From positions 12,117,560 through 12,181,559 of the forward strand of contig HG738140.1 in the NCBI GenBank assembly GCA_000499405.2: a stretch of 64,000 nucleotides of DNA. Reading direction: 5' to 3'. Both the position numbers and the translations under genes were made by a program. Below are positions 1 to 12,826 of the stretch, one piece after another (within the stretch, counting starts at the first letter, position 1; every line of letters begins with the position of its first letter). The stretch is from Onchocerca volvulus. Lineage: Eukaryota > Nematoda > Chromadorea > Rhabditida > Onchocercidae. The notes under the pieces are model-generated. The model was not told the origin of the DNA. It searched no databases and saw only the letters and a list, made by a program, of their open reading frames with translations.

Positions 1-3000
1 GAACGTTTAAACGTAAAGGTAAGCTCTTCGAAGTTATATTTATTTTGGATATAGCTAATGATATTTTGCTTATTAATTTTTGATATTTTATTTGTTTTAA
101 TTTTAATATTAGCGCCTCTACATTACATTTAGTTGTAAAATAACCTTTACAGAAATACTTGTATTTCTGAAAATGCCAAATTATATTTCACATTTAATTA
201 TTTTATTCTTCATTTTCTAAATCGTAGGGGGGTGTCGCTTGAGAAAGTTTTGGAGAAAGTTTTTTGTTTGTGTTTGAATTTTGGGGTTGATGAATGCGTT
301 GTCTAATGAAGTCTGATGCGACAAAATTTTTATTTGCCACAGTTACGTTATACAAAAGATTAATTGCATAGATAATACACTAACAACTGATTAAGAATGC
401 TATCTGAATATGGGATAGAAAATTTGGAGGCGCTATAACGATTAAACAAAGTAGTGAAAAAGGAAATGAATGAATGAGTGAAAAAATTGAATAAATGACT
501 GAAATAGTGAATGAATGAATGATTGAGAGAGTAAATGACCCTTTTTAAATTGAGACTGTTTACAACATTTGATAACATTTGTGATTTCGATAACTAAAAA
601 TTAAGTTGAAAAATTTTTATAATTTTTTTGGGATTTAGTATAATATTAGAAAAATTTTAAAAAATTAAAAGTTAAATTAAATAATTTTTCAAGTACGAAC
701 ATTTTGCACGTCCCAATCTAATTTACTAGTTTTAACTGCCGTTTTCAAATTTGACGTTTTTTCTTCATGATGTCGGATTTGCGCGTTCAAATTTCGTATC
801 TTAATATTTTGATCATTGCATTCTTTAATAATTCTGCCCGTTAGCTGCTATCAATTTTGTCTTCAGCACATTTTTTTAGTTTCAACTGTTTTGAGTTTGG
901 ATTGCATATACTTCAGTGTTCCAGTTTTGTATTTCATTTTCAGCTCCTTATCGCAGGTATTCTAAGTCATCCATGAGTTTCTGATTTGTACTAATGATTC
1001 TTCATGCTTTTCATTTAATTTCACTTTTTTTTTCTTTGCTAGCATTTCCTCTAACTTTTCCTCTGTTGTAAGGATTCTGTGCACATTTTCAACTCATTGC
1101 GTAATTCATTGATTCATTCATGCAGCACTGGATTTGAGTTCTTGCTTGCGATCTTGCCTTTTTGTTCAGAATTTTTATTGTGTTGTCCACACAGTATTGG
1201 ATCTGAGTTTTCAGTTTGGTGATCCTGCTTTCTTCAGCATTTTTATTGTTATTTATGGCGAGCTATTTATCCTTTTGTCGCTGGGAATACCACAATTTGC
1301 CCATTTCCATTCGACGTCTTCATGTCGATTAATGAATTATTTGAAATTGCTGAGTTCATTTTTTTTTTTTTTTTTGACTGGATCAGCAATCTGTGAACTC
1401 TCCTTATATTTGATGTGACACAAATCGCAGTATTGTGTGAACCATTGCAGTGAAGACACAATCGTTTCCTTCTATTGCAATTATTAGACATATATCGTGT
1501 TTGAAAACAGTTGACGTATATGTTATTTATCCTCAAACATTCTATTCGTTGTTTGAGAATGAGATAAGCTTGGCATTCGTTATTCTAATGGTCCTTATAC
1601 AAAATGCGCAGAGACTTCTTTTCTTATAACTTTGGTAGTTTCTCTTTGGGTTTAGCTCAAGGTCACTAGATTTTGTTTGGGTTCGCCATGTCTAAGGGAG
1701 CAAGTTTCTCACTTAGTGGTTTGGCTTCTAATCGCTTCTTCACTCCTTAGATAACAAACCATATTTCTTGTTCCTTCTTTTTTGAAATACTCTGTCCAAT
1801 ATCCACAGTTTGCTTTCGATAGCATTTTCGATATAGAATGCTGTAGATTTTTGCATATGGCCTCTAGCGATCGACGTATTCTTTCAGTCTCCTCAATAGT
1901 TAGCTTCCATTATCATTTCTTTTGATAGATTGTAGCTCATTCAATAATGGCGACTTTTTTATAATTAATGATTTTCAAATTTATCAATGAGAATCGTCCT
2001 TATTACATTTGAATTTTTTGGAGCATTCTCATAGTCTTACTGCTAACAAGGACCCCCTTTAAACATGATGTCAGATAATTCAGTTTTTGAATATTTGGTA
2101 TATTTTGAAAATGCACAGCAGCATCGAAGCTATTCGGAAATTTTCTCCGGAGTCGCCATCAGATATTGAAATGGCAATTGAGGCAGGTTTATTGTTGATA
2201 CCTCTTTTTTGAGATTGACTCTCTGGTATCTACTTGATTTAAACGTTGAAATATTACTTCATAATCATCACTGTATAATTTCAAAGTAATGACAACTTCT
2301 CTTGTATTAGTTATTAAATTTAAGGTATCTTCTCGGTCATCGACCATTTTGGCATACTTTTTTTTCCCTTCCTTTTTTGTTGATGCAATTGCCGTTCTTT
2401 GAATGAGATCCAACCATTTCTGTATGACTGTTTCGAGCATACCAGCATAGAAATCAAGGTGTTTGACCTTTTCCTTGATGATCCTTAATTTGATATCATA
2501 TTTTTGTTTAAAAAAAAAAAAAATTGTTCGATCCTGGGGGATCAGATTGAATTCGTTAACTTCACTAGGAAGTTTTCGGATCTTCGGTTTTGGTATTTCG
2601 GCTTCTTTAGTCGAACTTTCAGACATACTTCACCTCAGGCACCAAAAATTTATGATGGAAGAGAGTTTTGGGGAAATTTTTTTGTTTGAGTTTAGATTTT
2701 GGTACAGACAAATGTATTTGTAAGGAAGTCTGATGTGACGAAATTTTTATTTGCCACAACTGCATTACACAAAGGACTGATCTATATCGATGATATATTG
2801 CCAGTTGAGTTAGAAAATTTGGAAGCGCTTGTAACAATAAAGTAAAGTAATGAAAAAGAAAGTAAATGAATGAAAAGGTTGAATGGAAGAGTGAATAAAT
2901 GATTTGACCAGGTAAAAACCGTTTTTATAGTGAGATTGTTTACAACATTCGATAATACTTGTGATTCCGATGATCAAAAATTAAATTGAAAAATATTTAT

Positions 3001-6000
3001 ATTTTTCTTGGGATTTAATATCGTGTTAGAAAAAGGAGTTTAAACAATTAATCAGTTAAATATTACAGCTAATCAGTATAATCAATATATATCTAACAAT
3101 TCATATGACAGAATAATTGATAGTAAAAGAAAATTTAATGTAAATATTTATATTATTTTAAACTTTATATGATCAGAAATTTAACTAATAAAGAGATGGT
3201 TTATTTGTTATGAAAGCTAAAGATATTTCACATGACTCTAGAACTTGACATTGATGATTTATAAATCGAAGCAATTACATTCACATATTAAAATCGAAAC
3301 ATTTAATAATACAAAAGTATCTTGCTTTTCTTGATATTTTTATATTATAGAGTATTTCGGTTATTCTGTTGGAATAACAGAGGGTTTTTTATATACGCGA
3401 TGATAGGTAGAAGAAAAACTTTAGAGGGGAACTATTTTGTAAATTTCTATTAGGCGAATTATTGTCCGATTTGTGTATTCAGTGAAAATATGAATGGGGT
3501 TCAATCTTTTATATAATAATTATGAGTTTCAGCTTGCTACAAAATTAATTTTTTCAGAAAGAACTACTGGAAAAATTTCAATTAGAAAGCATGTCATGGA
3601 ATGAGGTGTTTGCTGGACCGATTGCTCAATTTCCACGGACACCGTTAATGCACCGTGGACCAAGTAAAGCAGTTTCTCGTCCACCTCGCAATCATCTAAG
3701 TATTTTTTCAGAAAATATTATAACTGTCTATTTAGTCGGGCTGCTAACTGTTCTTTGAAATGATGTTTTTTTTTTTTTTAATTTCGTTATTTTTAGATGG
3801 CCATCCTGCTGATGATCTGGATGCACAATCAACTTCGGATGCCGACTTTGTTGATATCACTGAAAAAGATAAGTTGCGTTCACGATCTAAGAAGGCATTG
3901 CTAGAAAAGGATAAAAAGGAAAGCGGCAAGAAAGAAGGGGATGGCAAGAAGACGAAAAAAAAAAAAGCGGTAATTTGCTTCAATACTTCAGTTCTGAATT
4001 TTTAATTCGGCTCCTAATACAATTTATAGTTTTTAAGCTTCAGTGCAGGTAAGAAAAATATATGTTCAGATTGCTGAGCAGCAGGAAGAATTGGAAAGTC
4101 TTTTTGAACAAGCACGAAAAGTAAATATCGAAAACCTCTCCCGGTGGGAACAAGATGAGCGTCTGTTATCTGAAGCTGAAATTGTTGAATTGAAGCAGTT
4201 AATCCGACAGACCAAAGAAAAGGTTAATTGAAGTCAAATTTATTTTTCTTTGAAAAAAAATTTGGTAGCATTTAAAGTTTTAATTATTAGCTTTCAAGAT
4301 GATAAAATATTTTACCAAAAGCTTTACAAATAGGAATTTGTAAGCTGACCTTAAATATGTTGGCATTTGCAGTCCAATCATTACTCTTCAAACTATACTA
4401 GTCTGTCATAAATGGATATTCAGATTTTAGTCTGTAAAGGAATTTGATAGAACTCTGTTCTTTAATTTGCCACAGCATAAATTCTCATTACAAATTTTTC
4501 CATTTATTATTACATAATCGTTCGAATATTGCTTACTTTAGGAACGAGAAGAAAAACGTTTAAATAAACAGCGGACAAAAGAAATGTTATTGGAATGGAA
4601 GAAACCTAGAGATGATATCCTTTGTGACGATCTTCAAGTAAGATTTAATATTCTTGAAGTCGGAAAGTTTCGAAAGAAACCAACTCCTACGATTATAAAT
4701 CTAAAGTTGATGGATTTAATGTTGTGTATTAAATATCAAAATCGTTTGCTTGAAAGGTTGCACAGCTAATTATATTCTTATTGCTATGATATAATTTAAT
4801 AATTTTCTTCTCTTCGATAATTTTGCAGATTTAAATTCAAAAAATAAAGTTTAACGATTTTTAGCCTTTACCCGAGTTGACACCTCTTCTTCTTCCTCTG
4901 TGGATGTCCGACGATGATTTTGGCGACTACTTATTCATTTTTGAATTTTTCCAAAGTTTCGCGGAGTTGCTACCAATCAGAGAAGTATGTTTCTCATGCA
5001 TATGTTTCTCATTATGAATCGCTTATTCTAATATTTTAGTAATTTATAATCTCCGTGCCAATTTTTTTTTTTAGATTCGCGGCACTAGTCAGGTAAAATT
5101 TAGTGAAATTATATCAGCTGTGAGAAGTCGGACTCCAGAGCAAGATAGTTTATTTGTTCAATTAATGCATATTTTATTGAAAGCCAAAACTGAACGCGCT
5201 GATGAAGAAGATGGTGATGAAGGTAAATCCTCCCTTAATAGCTTTTGAATACCTTACGCTTGATAAGATTTCCGTACGAAGTTTTCAGTTTTATCAAGCG
5301 TAATCAAATATCGCAAAGCAGTAAGCCTTCTTAATTTGGCTTCATTTCATAGCGGTTTGATTCTCCTTAATATATAAAGTTGTCATTTACTGATCGGGTT
5401 ATACTTGATTTTTCGTTGCAATTTGGCTTGCTAATGCAGAGCACTTTTTCTTCTTGGTTTTCTTTGAAACTTTAAAGAGATAAATTTAAATTGTTTCGTT
5501 ATACCAATTCCTTCACTTAGTTCAGTATCAGTCGATTTTATAGTTTCCCTACGCTAAAAGTTTTATCATTTATTGTAATCCGTCTGCTGATTAGACTGTC
5601 CAAAGTTAATGGCATAATGATAAAAAAAAAAGAGATTATTTCAGAATCTTGTTAAGTATTGTTATTTTTAGCTGACTTAAGCAATAAAGAAGAAATACCA
5701 CTGGATGCAAATGAAATCGACCATAAGGTATATGGTCCGAAAATTCGCGAAGCGACAGTTTTGCACGAGAATATTCGACTTACTCATGGCAAGTAGTAGT
5801 AATTATCATTCAATAAATTTGTTTTTCGAATATTGATAGCATTTTATCTGCCAAAATTGGGAGATTTTCGGATGAAAAAGTTTTAGGATTGAGTGCACGG
5901 CATTTGCCAATCGATTGGATGACTCTGACAGAGGTATTACGATTATCGCTGTTGACATCAGGATATTATACGGGAACTCCTACCCATCGATTTCGGTTAT

Positions 6001-9000
6001 TTTCAAGAGGTGCTATACGTTGTTATGAAGATGAAGGATTTTTATTTACCAAAGATAATCCTCATACTATGAATATTCTTGAAAAGGTTATTATTCATTC
6101 TTTATGCGTTTTATTTCGAATTTGAAAGAAAATTATGTGCATTTTTTCGGAAGCATCGAAGGAATTCCAGGATAGCTTTAAAAAGAATAATATAATTTAC
6201 AGTGCTAAGCTATAGAACCCAGTATTTTGTTTTAGCTACTTTTTATAAATGCTAAAAAAAAATGTTCCAGAAGTCAGTATTCGACCTTCAACCGTACGAG
6301 CGCATAGCATTGTTTAAAGTAGTGATACAGCAATTACTTAGTTATCATAAATTTCGTTCCACATCTGATGAACGTATTATTTCACTGATTGATTTGCGCA
6401 AAGAACTGAAAAATCTTCGAAGTTTCGATGCAACGCAGGTTTTTTTGCATACTCTCTATATCTTTTTTCGAAAAGTTTTTGAAAATAATGATATCATGAA
6501 AAATGCAAGCATAATGATAAGAGAAATTTCTTGGTGAAAAATCAACGCAAGATGTCTCGGCAAACGCAATAAAGATTTTTCAGGAAAAGGAAGCACGAGA
6601 AGCTTCTTTAATTCGAGAATATGAAGCAGAGCAATTGGAGGAGCTTGGTGAAGCGGCTAGAGCAGATTTCGTCAAGAAAGAGGAACCATCCAAGGAAACA
6701 ATAACTTTAATTAATTTTGTGAAAGGCGGAAGTTTCGTTGGAAGAAGAGAGGAAAGATTGAGGGAAGTCGAACAGGTGTTTATACATTTTTATAGAATTT
6801 TGTAATTCTTTTAAACTTTTCAAATGAAATTTAAAAGTTTCTGTTTGAAAAGTTCAAAGATTTCATTGAGTTTTTTGCAGAATTTCCCCTAGCTTCCCAT
6901 TTCCTTTTTCATTCCAGTTTTCCTCTGCATATTTTATATTGAAAATATTTACCAATAAGTTTTATGGTAGATTTCGCTTTTCAGATACTCATGAAAGGTG
7001 TTTCATATGCTCAAATGGAAGCCGATGAAATAAAGAAAGTTCGTTCATTGCAAGTGGAACATACAATTGCCGCAGAAAATGATCTACTGAAACTGATTTA
7101 CAAAATACAAAGTAAAAAAAAAGCTGGATTTATTTACAGATATTATATTTTGTATTGTAGGCAATGATGATGGAGTATAAAATCTAAAAAAGAAAAGTTT
7201 TAATCAGCAGCAGTACAGCAGTAAATTGTTTCAAAATTGAGAATTTAGCATCCTCTATAGTAACGTTATATATTATTACATTATGATGATATTCATCTAA
7301 AGTTCGAGACATATTTTTGCTCTTATTGATTATTGATATCCTTTTTTTAGGTCGCGTTGGTTGGCATTGTCTTGGCCGTGACCGAGGATTTCGTACTTAC
7401 TGGTATTTTAATTCACTGCCATTGCTTTTGGTGGAAAATACTAATTCGATCGATGAACGAGGTCCTTGTCTTGGACCGACACCGCTAGATAAAGTGAGCT
7501 TTTTAATTTTCTCTTAATTTTTCGATTTTCGTTCCGTGAAATTTATAGATAATGTTTGAATTCTGTCGAATTTAGGTTGATGAGAAATATCGTCAATCAT
7601 ATGCGAATGATGATGAGCTGCGAAAAGTTCTGTTGAGCTGTACAGCCACCAAAGATTGCCCGGTCCATGGAAAATTCCGCCACTCTCGGTGGCAATTAAT
7701 CAAAAACATGGATGTTCTTAATGAAGTGAATTTTCTTTCCATTTTATTTTTTTATATTTCGTACATTTGTCTTTAGTTTTTATAACGCTGAAATTTCAGA
7801 TCGAGTCCGCCTGTAATGCTCGAGGTTTTCGGGAATCTGAACTTTTAGAAAATTTAAAGTTCTTCAGTCCTATACTAAAAAGCATAATTGGTCGATGCTC
7901 GGATAAGGTAAGATTTCTTAAAGTGTCGCAACTAATTTCGCAAAGAAATTGTTTCTTGATTTCATAATAAGAAACAAACATAAAATTGTATGGCTATGAT
8001 TAATACCATTCCAATATGTTTTTTTTTTTTTTTTTTTAAACAGAAAAGCTATCGATTGAATTTCAGATCAGTTCCGGTGAAATTTATACCGATCTATTAT
8101 TGACAGATGTTGACTTGGCAGATAACTCAGTGACATTCGATTGGAATCGTGAATTTATCGATATGCTTCTGGATTTAGAAGAAAAGGTTAATTTTTTGCA
8201 AATAATTTTGCATAAATTCGTATCTTCAATATATTTTAAAGATTTTTAATTCAGTTCGATTACAAAGCATATGCACATACATAAACACCTTACAAATCCT
8301 GATAGCTGACCATTTTAGATCTTAAGTCACATTAATCCATGAGTTTATTTAGTTTCCAAAAAAATTCGTCCGTTTTTCTGAATTTTTTAGGATAAAAAGC
8401 ATTTCATTATGCTTTTATTGCTTCATTAAACAAGACGAAATTGCCAAACTGTCTGGTTGAAAAAGCTGATGTGATTCGATATTATTGTATTTCTTCTCAG
8501 TCAGTTAGAAAGCTTATTTTGTGAATGTTCTTGCCGAACGAAGGAAACGCTTTTTTTTTTTTCAGGTTGAGCAAGGATGTATTGGTCATTTAGCTATCAG
8601 TGATATTCATCGTAGGGAAGAGTGGCGCGAATCGCTAATCCACAATCGAAATGTTACTTCTTTCATTGAAAGTAATATTTCACTTGAAAATTGCTGATTA
8701 TTGTAAAAGAATAAATATCTGTTATTTCTTATTCCTCTCTTGTTTATAGGAGGTTTCTTATTCTTCATCACTATATAAATTATGATTTCGAATAATGAAA
8801 TATCATTAATCCATAAGTTATTAGTGTAGTAGAGAATAAGAGTTTTTATCTTTCCTAGGATAAAAAATTCCTTTCATTTCTAATAAAATCGCTTGTCTTT
8901 AAAGTAGATGTTGTTAAAATATGACATTTATCTCGTTTATTAATTTGTATTTTCTATCATTCGCTACATTCACCATTATTAATTTGGAATTTTTTAACTT

Positions 9001-11475
9001 ATTTTTCTTGCAGTTTCATTTTACATTTTATTTTAGGTGATATAGAAGTTTTCGGCGAAACGGTGTTCAGTGTTGATGAAGTGAAGTCATTAAGTGAATT
9101 GGAACATCTGGCTGTAGCACTTTTGCAAATTGTACAGGGAATTAACTTAAAGTTTTTACGGCTTCCTTTTGCTACATCTTCTTCGAAAGAAAAAGACTGT
9201 GCGAATATTCCTACGACCACTTTTGATCAATGGCAGAAATCTTTATTAAAATGCTGTTCAATATCTGCTTTGTCACTGTATTACACGACTTTGGAATCAT
9301 CCATTTTATGGACAAGAAGTCGGCTCCAAGTATGGCATTTTTTGAGACACTTATTTAGAAATCAACTGCTTATTCTATTTCATGAAGTTCTTTTCTAAAT
9401 TTTTCTGATTCTCGAATTATTCATCTTGTTTTTTGAGGATGGTGAAAGAATTTTGCAATTGAATGAAAATTTTAAGGCAAGATGTCGAAAATGCCGTAAG
9501 AGAGGAGAAACTGAAAAATTATGCATGTGTATACGTTGTGATCGATGTTATCACATTGATTGTGCTAAGCCAAAAATCAAGGTATGGTGCTAATGTAATG
9601 TAGATTTTCCAGATTTTAATCTGCATGAAACATAGTATTCCAGATATCTTTGATTAAAGTTAATAAATTTCAGGATCCAAATGGCTGGATGTGTTCTGAT
9701 TGCAAAGCTCTCGTAAAAGCGCAAGAAGCCGAAGAGAAGTGGAAAGAACAGCAGGCAGTGAAAAAGGAAGGTTAAATTAGATACTTTTTAAATGATTCCA
9801 GTAATTATAATGTTAAGCAGACTTTTGATTAGTATGAATGTAGCAAATTTAAAATTTATCAATGAAATTTAATTTTTTTCTAGAAGAAGAGGAGCAAAGT
9901 TATAGCCGAGGAAGCGATGATGCCTATGGTACGTCTGCAGACGAATTTGTCGATCAGTCATACATTGAAGAGTATGTTTTACCTTTAGATTCTATTTATT
10001 TATTTCTAAATTTCCGGCGTTATGGCTCAAAATTTTTATTGGTTTCTGATTTCTCTTAATTGTTTTTCAGCTTCGAGCTTCCAGCAGATATGTTGAAAAC
10101 GTCAAGTGGGCGCATCGTGAAGAAGGTAAGTACTAACCTTGTACATGTCATGTGGATTATTTATGTATTTTGTTTTTCAAATTTAAATGAAGTTCTTCAG
10201 GTAGCTTATGCCGATGAATCATCCGAAGAAATAAATAGAAGCGTACGGAAGAAAAATCTTGTTGATGATGAAAGTGATGAGGGCGGTAGCACTAGTGAGA
10301 GTGAATATTCATATGCAAAACGAAAACGGCCCAGTAAGTTATATTAAAGATTATGATTTTTGGTAACTTCAAGATTCAGAATTTTGTAGAATTTTTTCTG
10401 AATTCAATAATTGGAATTTTAATACGCATATTTTTAGATAGAAGTGGTGAACGAGCACTAGGGAATGTAACAATGAGTTTGCGTGAAACGGATAATCGAA
10501 TACGAAACACATTACGTGCTTTTGAATTATTGATGAGTGAAACAATGCGACAGCAAATTGCTTGGCCTTTTCTAAAACCAGTAGATGCCAAGGCTGTGCC
10601 TGACTACCATCAGGTAATTCAATTTTTCCTTTTTTGCTCATGTAGTAAAGTTCTTGTCATGAAATTTTAGTTCTCGAAAAATTAGCAGTCATCAAGATAT
10701 CTTTTGTTATTACGAAAATATGTTTTGCTAGACTAAATATTCATTTCCATAAGAAATTCATATTTTCAACTGCTTTAACCATTTATTTTAATCCATCCTG
10801 ACGTCAAGCTGCTAGTAAAAAAACATTGAATCATTTTTGATGAAGTTTCCTCAATGCAGTGCATTTTTAGATTATCAAGAGGCCAATGGATTTACGTACA
10901 ATAATGAATAAATTAAAGCAACGATTATATGATACGCCAGACCAAGTAATAGCAGATGCACGATTGATTTTTGAAAATTGTCGTATTTACAACGAGAAAG
11001 AATCAGAAATATGTAGAGTATGTGAATATTTTAATTGATTATTAATTCCATTTTCAATACATTTTTTCGCGCATGTAGCTTAAAGTAAAATAATCGTTTA
11101 GTACATTAAATATAAAAATTTATAAATTGAGTGGTTCAGTATGAATATTGCTAAACGCTAATGTTTAATGTACAACTTAATTTACAGTTGTTAAAACATG
11201 ATGATGTCTTGGAAAGTTTACACCCGGGAATAAGGAGTTCATTGTGATTTGATAACACTATTCTGTTGCTAATTCTTTGTCTGGAAAAAGATTCAGAGCA
11301 TTTAGTCTAGAAAAGTGAGAACTAATTACTAAGTTCGTTTGACTAACTGTAATTTTATTACATACAAGATATGTATTTGCAGTGTGCAATTAAATTGGAA
11401 GAGTTCATGGAAGAACGATTTAACAAGGTGTTGGAGGCAAATGCAGTTCATACACGAAGTAGATGTAACGAATGA
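1..11475 (+). CDS. acf1: ACF1/BAZ1A-like chromatin remodelling subunit, 5' end outside window
   Basis: Partner of an ISWI ATPase that helps space nucleosomes in the nucleus. Twenty-six visible coding exons join in one frame (about 1175 residues): 1-18, 3558-3699, 3797-3969, 4049-4222, 4542-4637, 4865-4984, 5075-5222, 5672-5788, 5887-6086, 6271-6438, 6584-6775, 6985-7111, 7351-7493, 7576-7725, 7800-7907, 8067-8186, 8566-8671, 9037-9329, 9438-9581, 9674-9770, 9884-9971, 10071-10125, 10201-10333, 10438-10613, 10871-11017, 11383-11475. Order of parts: lysine-rich and coiled region; DDT domain (4865-5222, with PLWMSDDDFGDYLF); WHIM region (5887-6438, LSARHLPIDWMTLTEVLRL; later GRVGWHCLGRDRGFRTYW); C4HC3 PHD finger (9474-9720, CRKC, CIRCDRCYHIDC, CSDC); acidic serine linker; bromodomain (10438-11440) with the conserved asparagine in RIYNEKES. 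The WAC domain expected at the N terminus must lie upstream. Intron 5789-5886 starts with GC. Acceptor GAG at 9435-9437 is unusual. C. elegans athp-2 is the likely counterpart. BAZ1B is a less likely alternative. Confidence 0.9.
233..691 (-). repeat. 3' LTR of the minus-strand retrotransposon
   Basis: Shares a long collinear similarity with 2653-3067. For example, both contain AAATTTTTATTTGCCACA (at about 326 and 2740) and GAGATTGTTTACAACATT-like or GAGACTGTTTACAACATT-like stretches (at about 551 and 2932). It starts with TG and ends with CA on the plus strand. Edges are approximate. Divergence between the two copies is substantial, with many substitutions and small indels, so the insertion is old. 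Confidence 0.75.
1267..2626 (-). pseudogene. Broken gag of the BEL/Pao-like element
   Basis: Two open pieces remain. The first (2626-2189, 145 residues) begins MSESSTKEAEIPKPKI and continues with a charged helical region (LETVIQKWLDLIQRT). The second (1536-1267) holds the knuckle Cys-x2-Cys-x4-His-x4-Cys (CLHCNGSHNTAIC). Between them lie remnants such as LTIEETERIRRSLEAICKN (around 1830-1905) interrupted by stops. Further down (about 760-1130) are broken coiled-coil-like fragments. No intact protein can be made. Confidence 0.65.
2633..2644 (-). other. Candidate primer binding site of the LTR element
   Basis: On the minus strand the sequence TGGTGCCTGAGG lies about 8 bases inside the putative 5' LTR edge and 6 bases before the gag ATG at 2626. 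Only the first seven bases match a generic tRNA acceptor end, so the priming tRNA cannot be named. Confidence 0.4.
2653..3067 (-). repeat. 5' LTR of the minus-strand retrotransposon
   Basis: Partner of the repeat at 233-691. It lies immediately upstream, in the minus-strand sense, of the gag-like frame. On the minus strand TGGTGCCTGAGG (plus 2633-2644) follows a few bases after the LTR edge. This fits a primer binding site for a tRNA ending in GGCACCA. Confidence 0.75.
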
Positions 11476-12826
11476 GCGAAGTCTGCAAGAAGTTTTCCTC
11501 TATTTTTGCTAATTTTTTTTTGGGTGCCAAAAACTGTTTTAAGCTGCATAAGTTAATCAGTTCTCGAATTGCACTATGAAGTCTTTTAAATCAGGATGAA
11601 AGAAAACACTTGTTTTGGTTATATATTTTTTTCAGGGATTTCTTTACTGATTGTATGATATTTGTTAACATGCTATTGAATAGAATGGTAGTTTGTTAGA
11701 TTTATCAAAAAATGTGAGCTTTTTAGTGATGCTGAGAAATGCCAATACTTAAGACTGGATCATCGACTAATTTTGAAATCTGCAAAATAGGATTATAATT
11801 TTCCTGACTTTTTCAATCGTATTTTAGCCGTACATTGCAGATCGTCTCCTTCTTGCTTTAAAAAGCATTTTATTATGTTAATGTGTCATGTTAATCATTG
11901 AATATATTGTAACAATTGTTCCAGTCTTGTAAAATTGTTGGATTGTATGCATTCGGTGTCTGGTATTTGTGTTGATAACGGAATGGAAGGAATATTTAAT
12001 GTTTTTCCTATGCATTATGTTAAAGTATAAAATTCGTTAAGTAAATGCTTGCCGGACAAATAATTGCCCAAAGTAAGTATGTGTATTTACTTTGTTTGGC
12101 AATGTTTATGATTATTTCAGCGTTGTAGAGGTCTGTGTAAGGTATGCTGCAGAACTCACTGAATATGCTGAATTTTACTGAATGTACTTTCCGATAAAGA
12201 TAGGATATTTCCGCATATACCCATGAAGTTGTCAATTTTTGATATATTTGTTTGATGATACCATACTTAACATGTTTCCCAGGTTATAAATATTATTTGA
12301 AATAAATGTGCTGGTGTGACCTTTTAACGTTGACAATCATGCTGTATTGTTAGTTTACATTATTTGAATTTAAATTAAGTAATTGACTAAGTGGTTTGAT
12401 TTGAATTGAGATATTGATTCCTAATTAATCTAATTTGCGCAAGAAGTTTTACTACTGAAGTTTTAATATTGTTTTCACATTGTTAACACTTGATTTTATG
12501 ATACTACTGACAGTATGGGGCTGTGTTCAAGTTCAGTACAACTTTGGATTTCTGATTATAACTTAGGTCGAGTGCTTGATGAAATATAAAATAATTGCGC
12601 TTTAGATTCTTTAGCTTCTATTTATATTATAGAGTTCTCCTCTGATCTATTTCCGTTCTGGATATTATTTTTTCCTTCCTAGAAGAAGTTTATAATTTAG
12701 GATATAATTGTATAAAGTTCTAGTCGGGACGATAATAACGCTTAAAGTAAGTAAGATGAGTGAAGTTTTCAGAATATTTTTCCTTGAGTTTATATTGAGA
12801 TGAGATCAAATCATCACTGATAAGGG
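11476..12826. other. Intergenic region acf1 to ash-2, with poly(A) signal
   Basis: No coding signal seen. AATAAA at 12301-12306 is the first clear poly(A) signal after the acf1 stop and would give a 3' UTR of about 0.85 kb. The rest, about 0.5 kb, is the presumed promoter side of ash-2. Confidence 0.5.

Larger units (their letters stand above)
233..3067 (-). mobile_element. Decayed BEL/Pao-type LTR retrotransposon in an acf1 intron
   Basis: Two diverged direct repeats of about 415-460 bases (233-691 and 2653-3067) bracket about 2 kb. On the minus strand this interior starts with a gag-like reading frame and later shows a CCHC zinc knuckle. Orientation is antisense to the host gene, whose intron runs from 19 to 3557. 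No reverse transcriptase, protease or integrase motif is visible and the interior is too short for pol, so this is a deletion derivative or a non-autonomous copy. Clear target-site duplication was not found. The BEL/Pao assignment rests on the knuckle pattern (CLHCNGSHNTAIC) and the gag-like helical region, both of which resemble nematode Pao gag. Gypsy-type is less likely. Confidence 0.75.

Noticed and set aside
10369..10641. Two overlapping minus-strand frames of 71-90 codons
   Set aside because: Shadows of the acf1 bromodomain exon.
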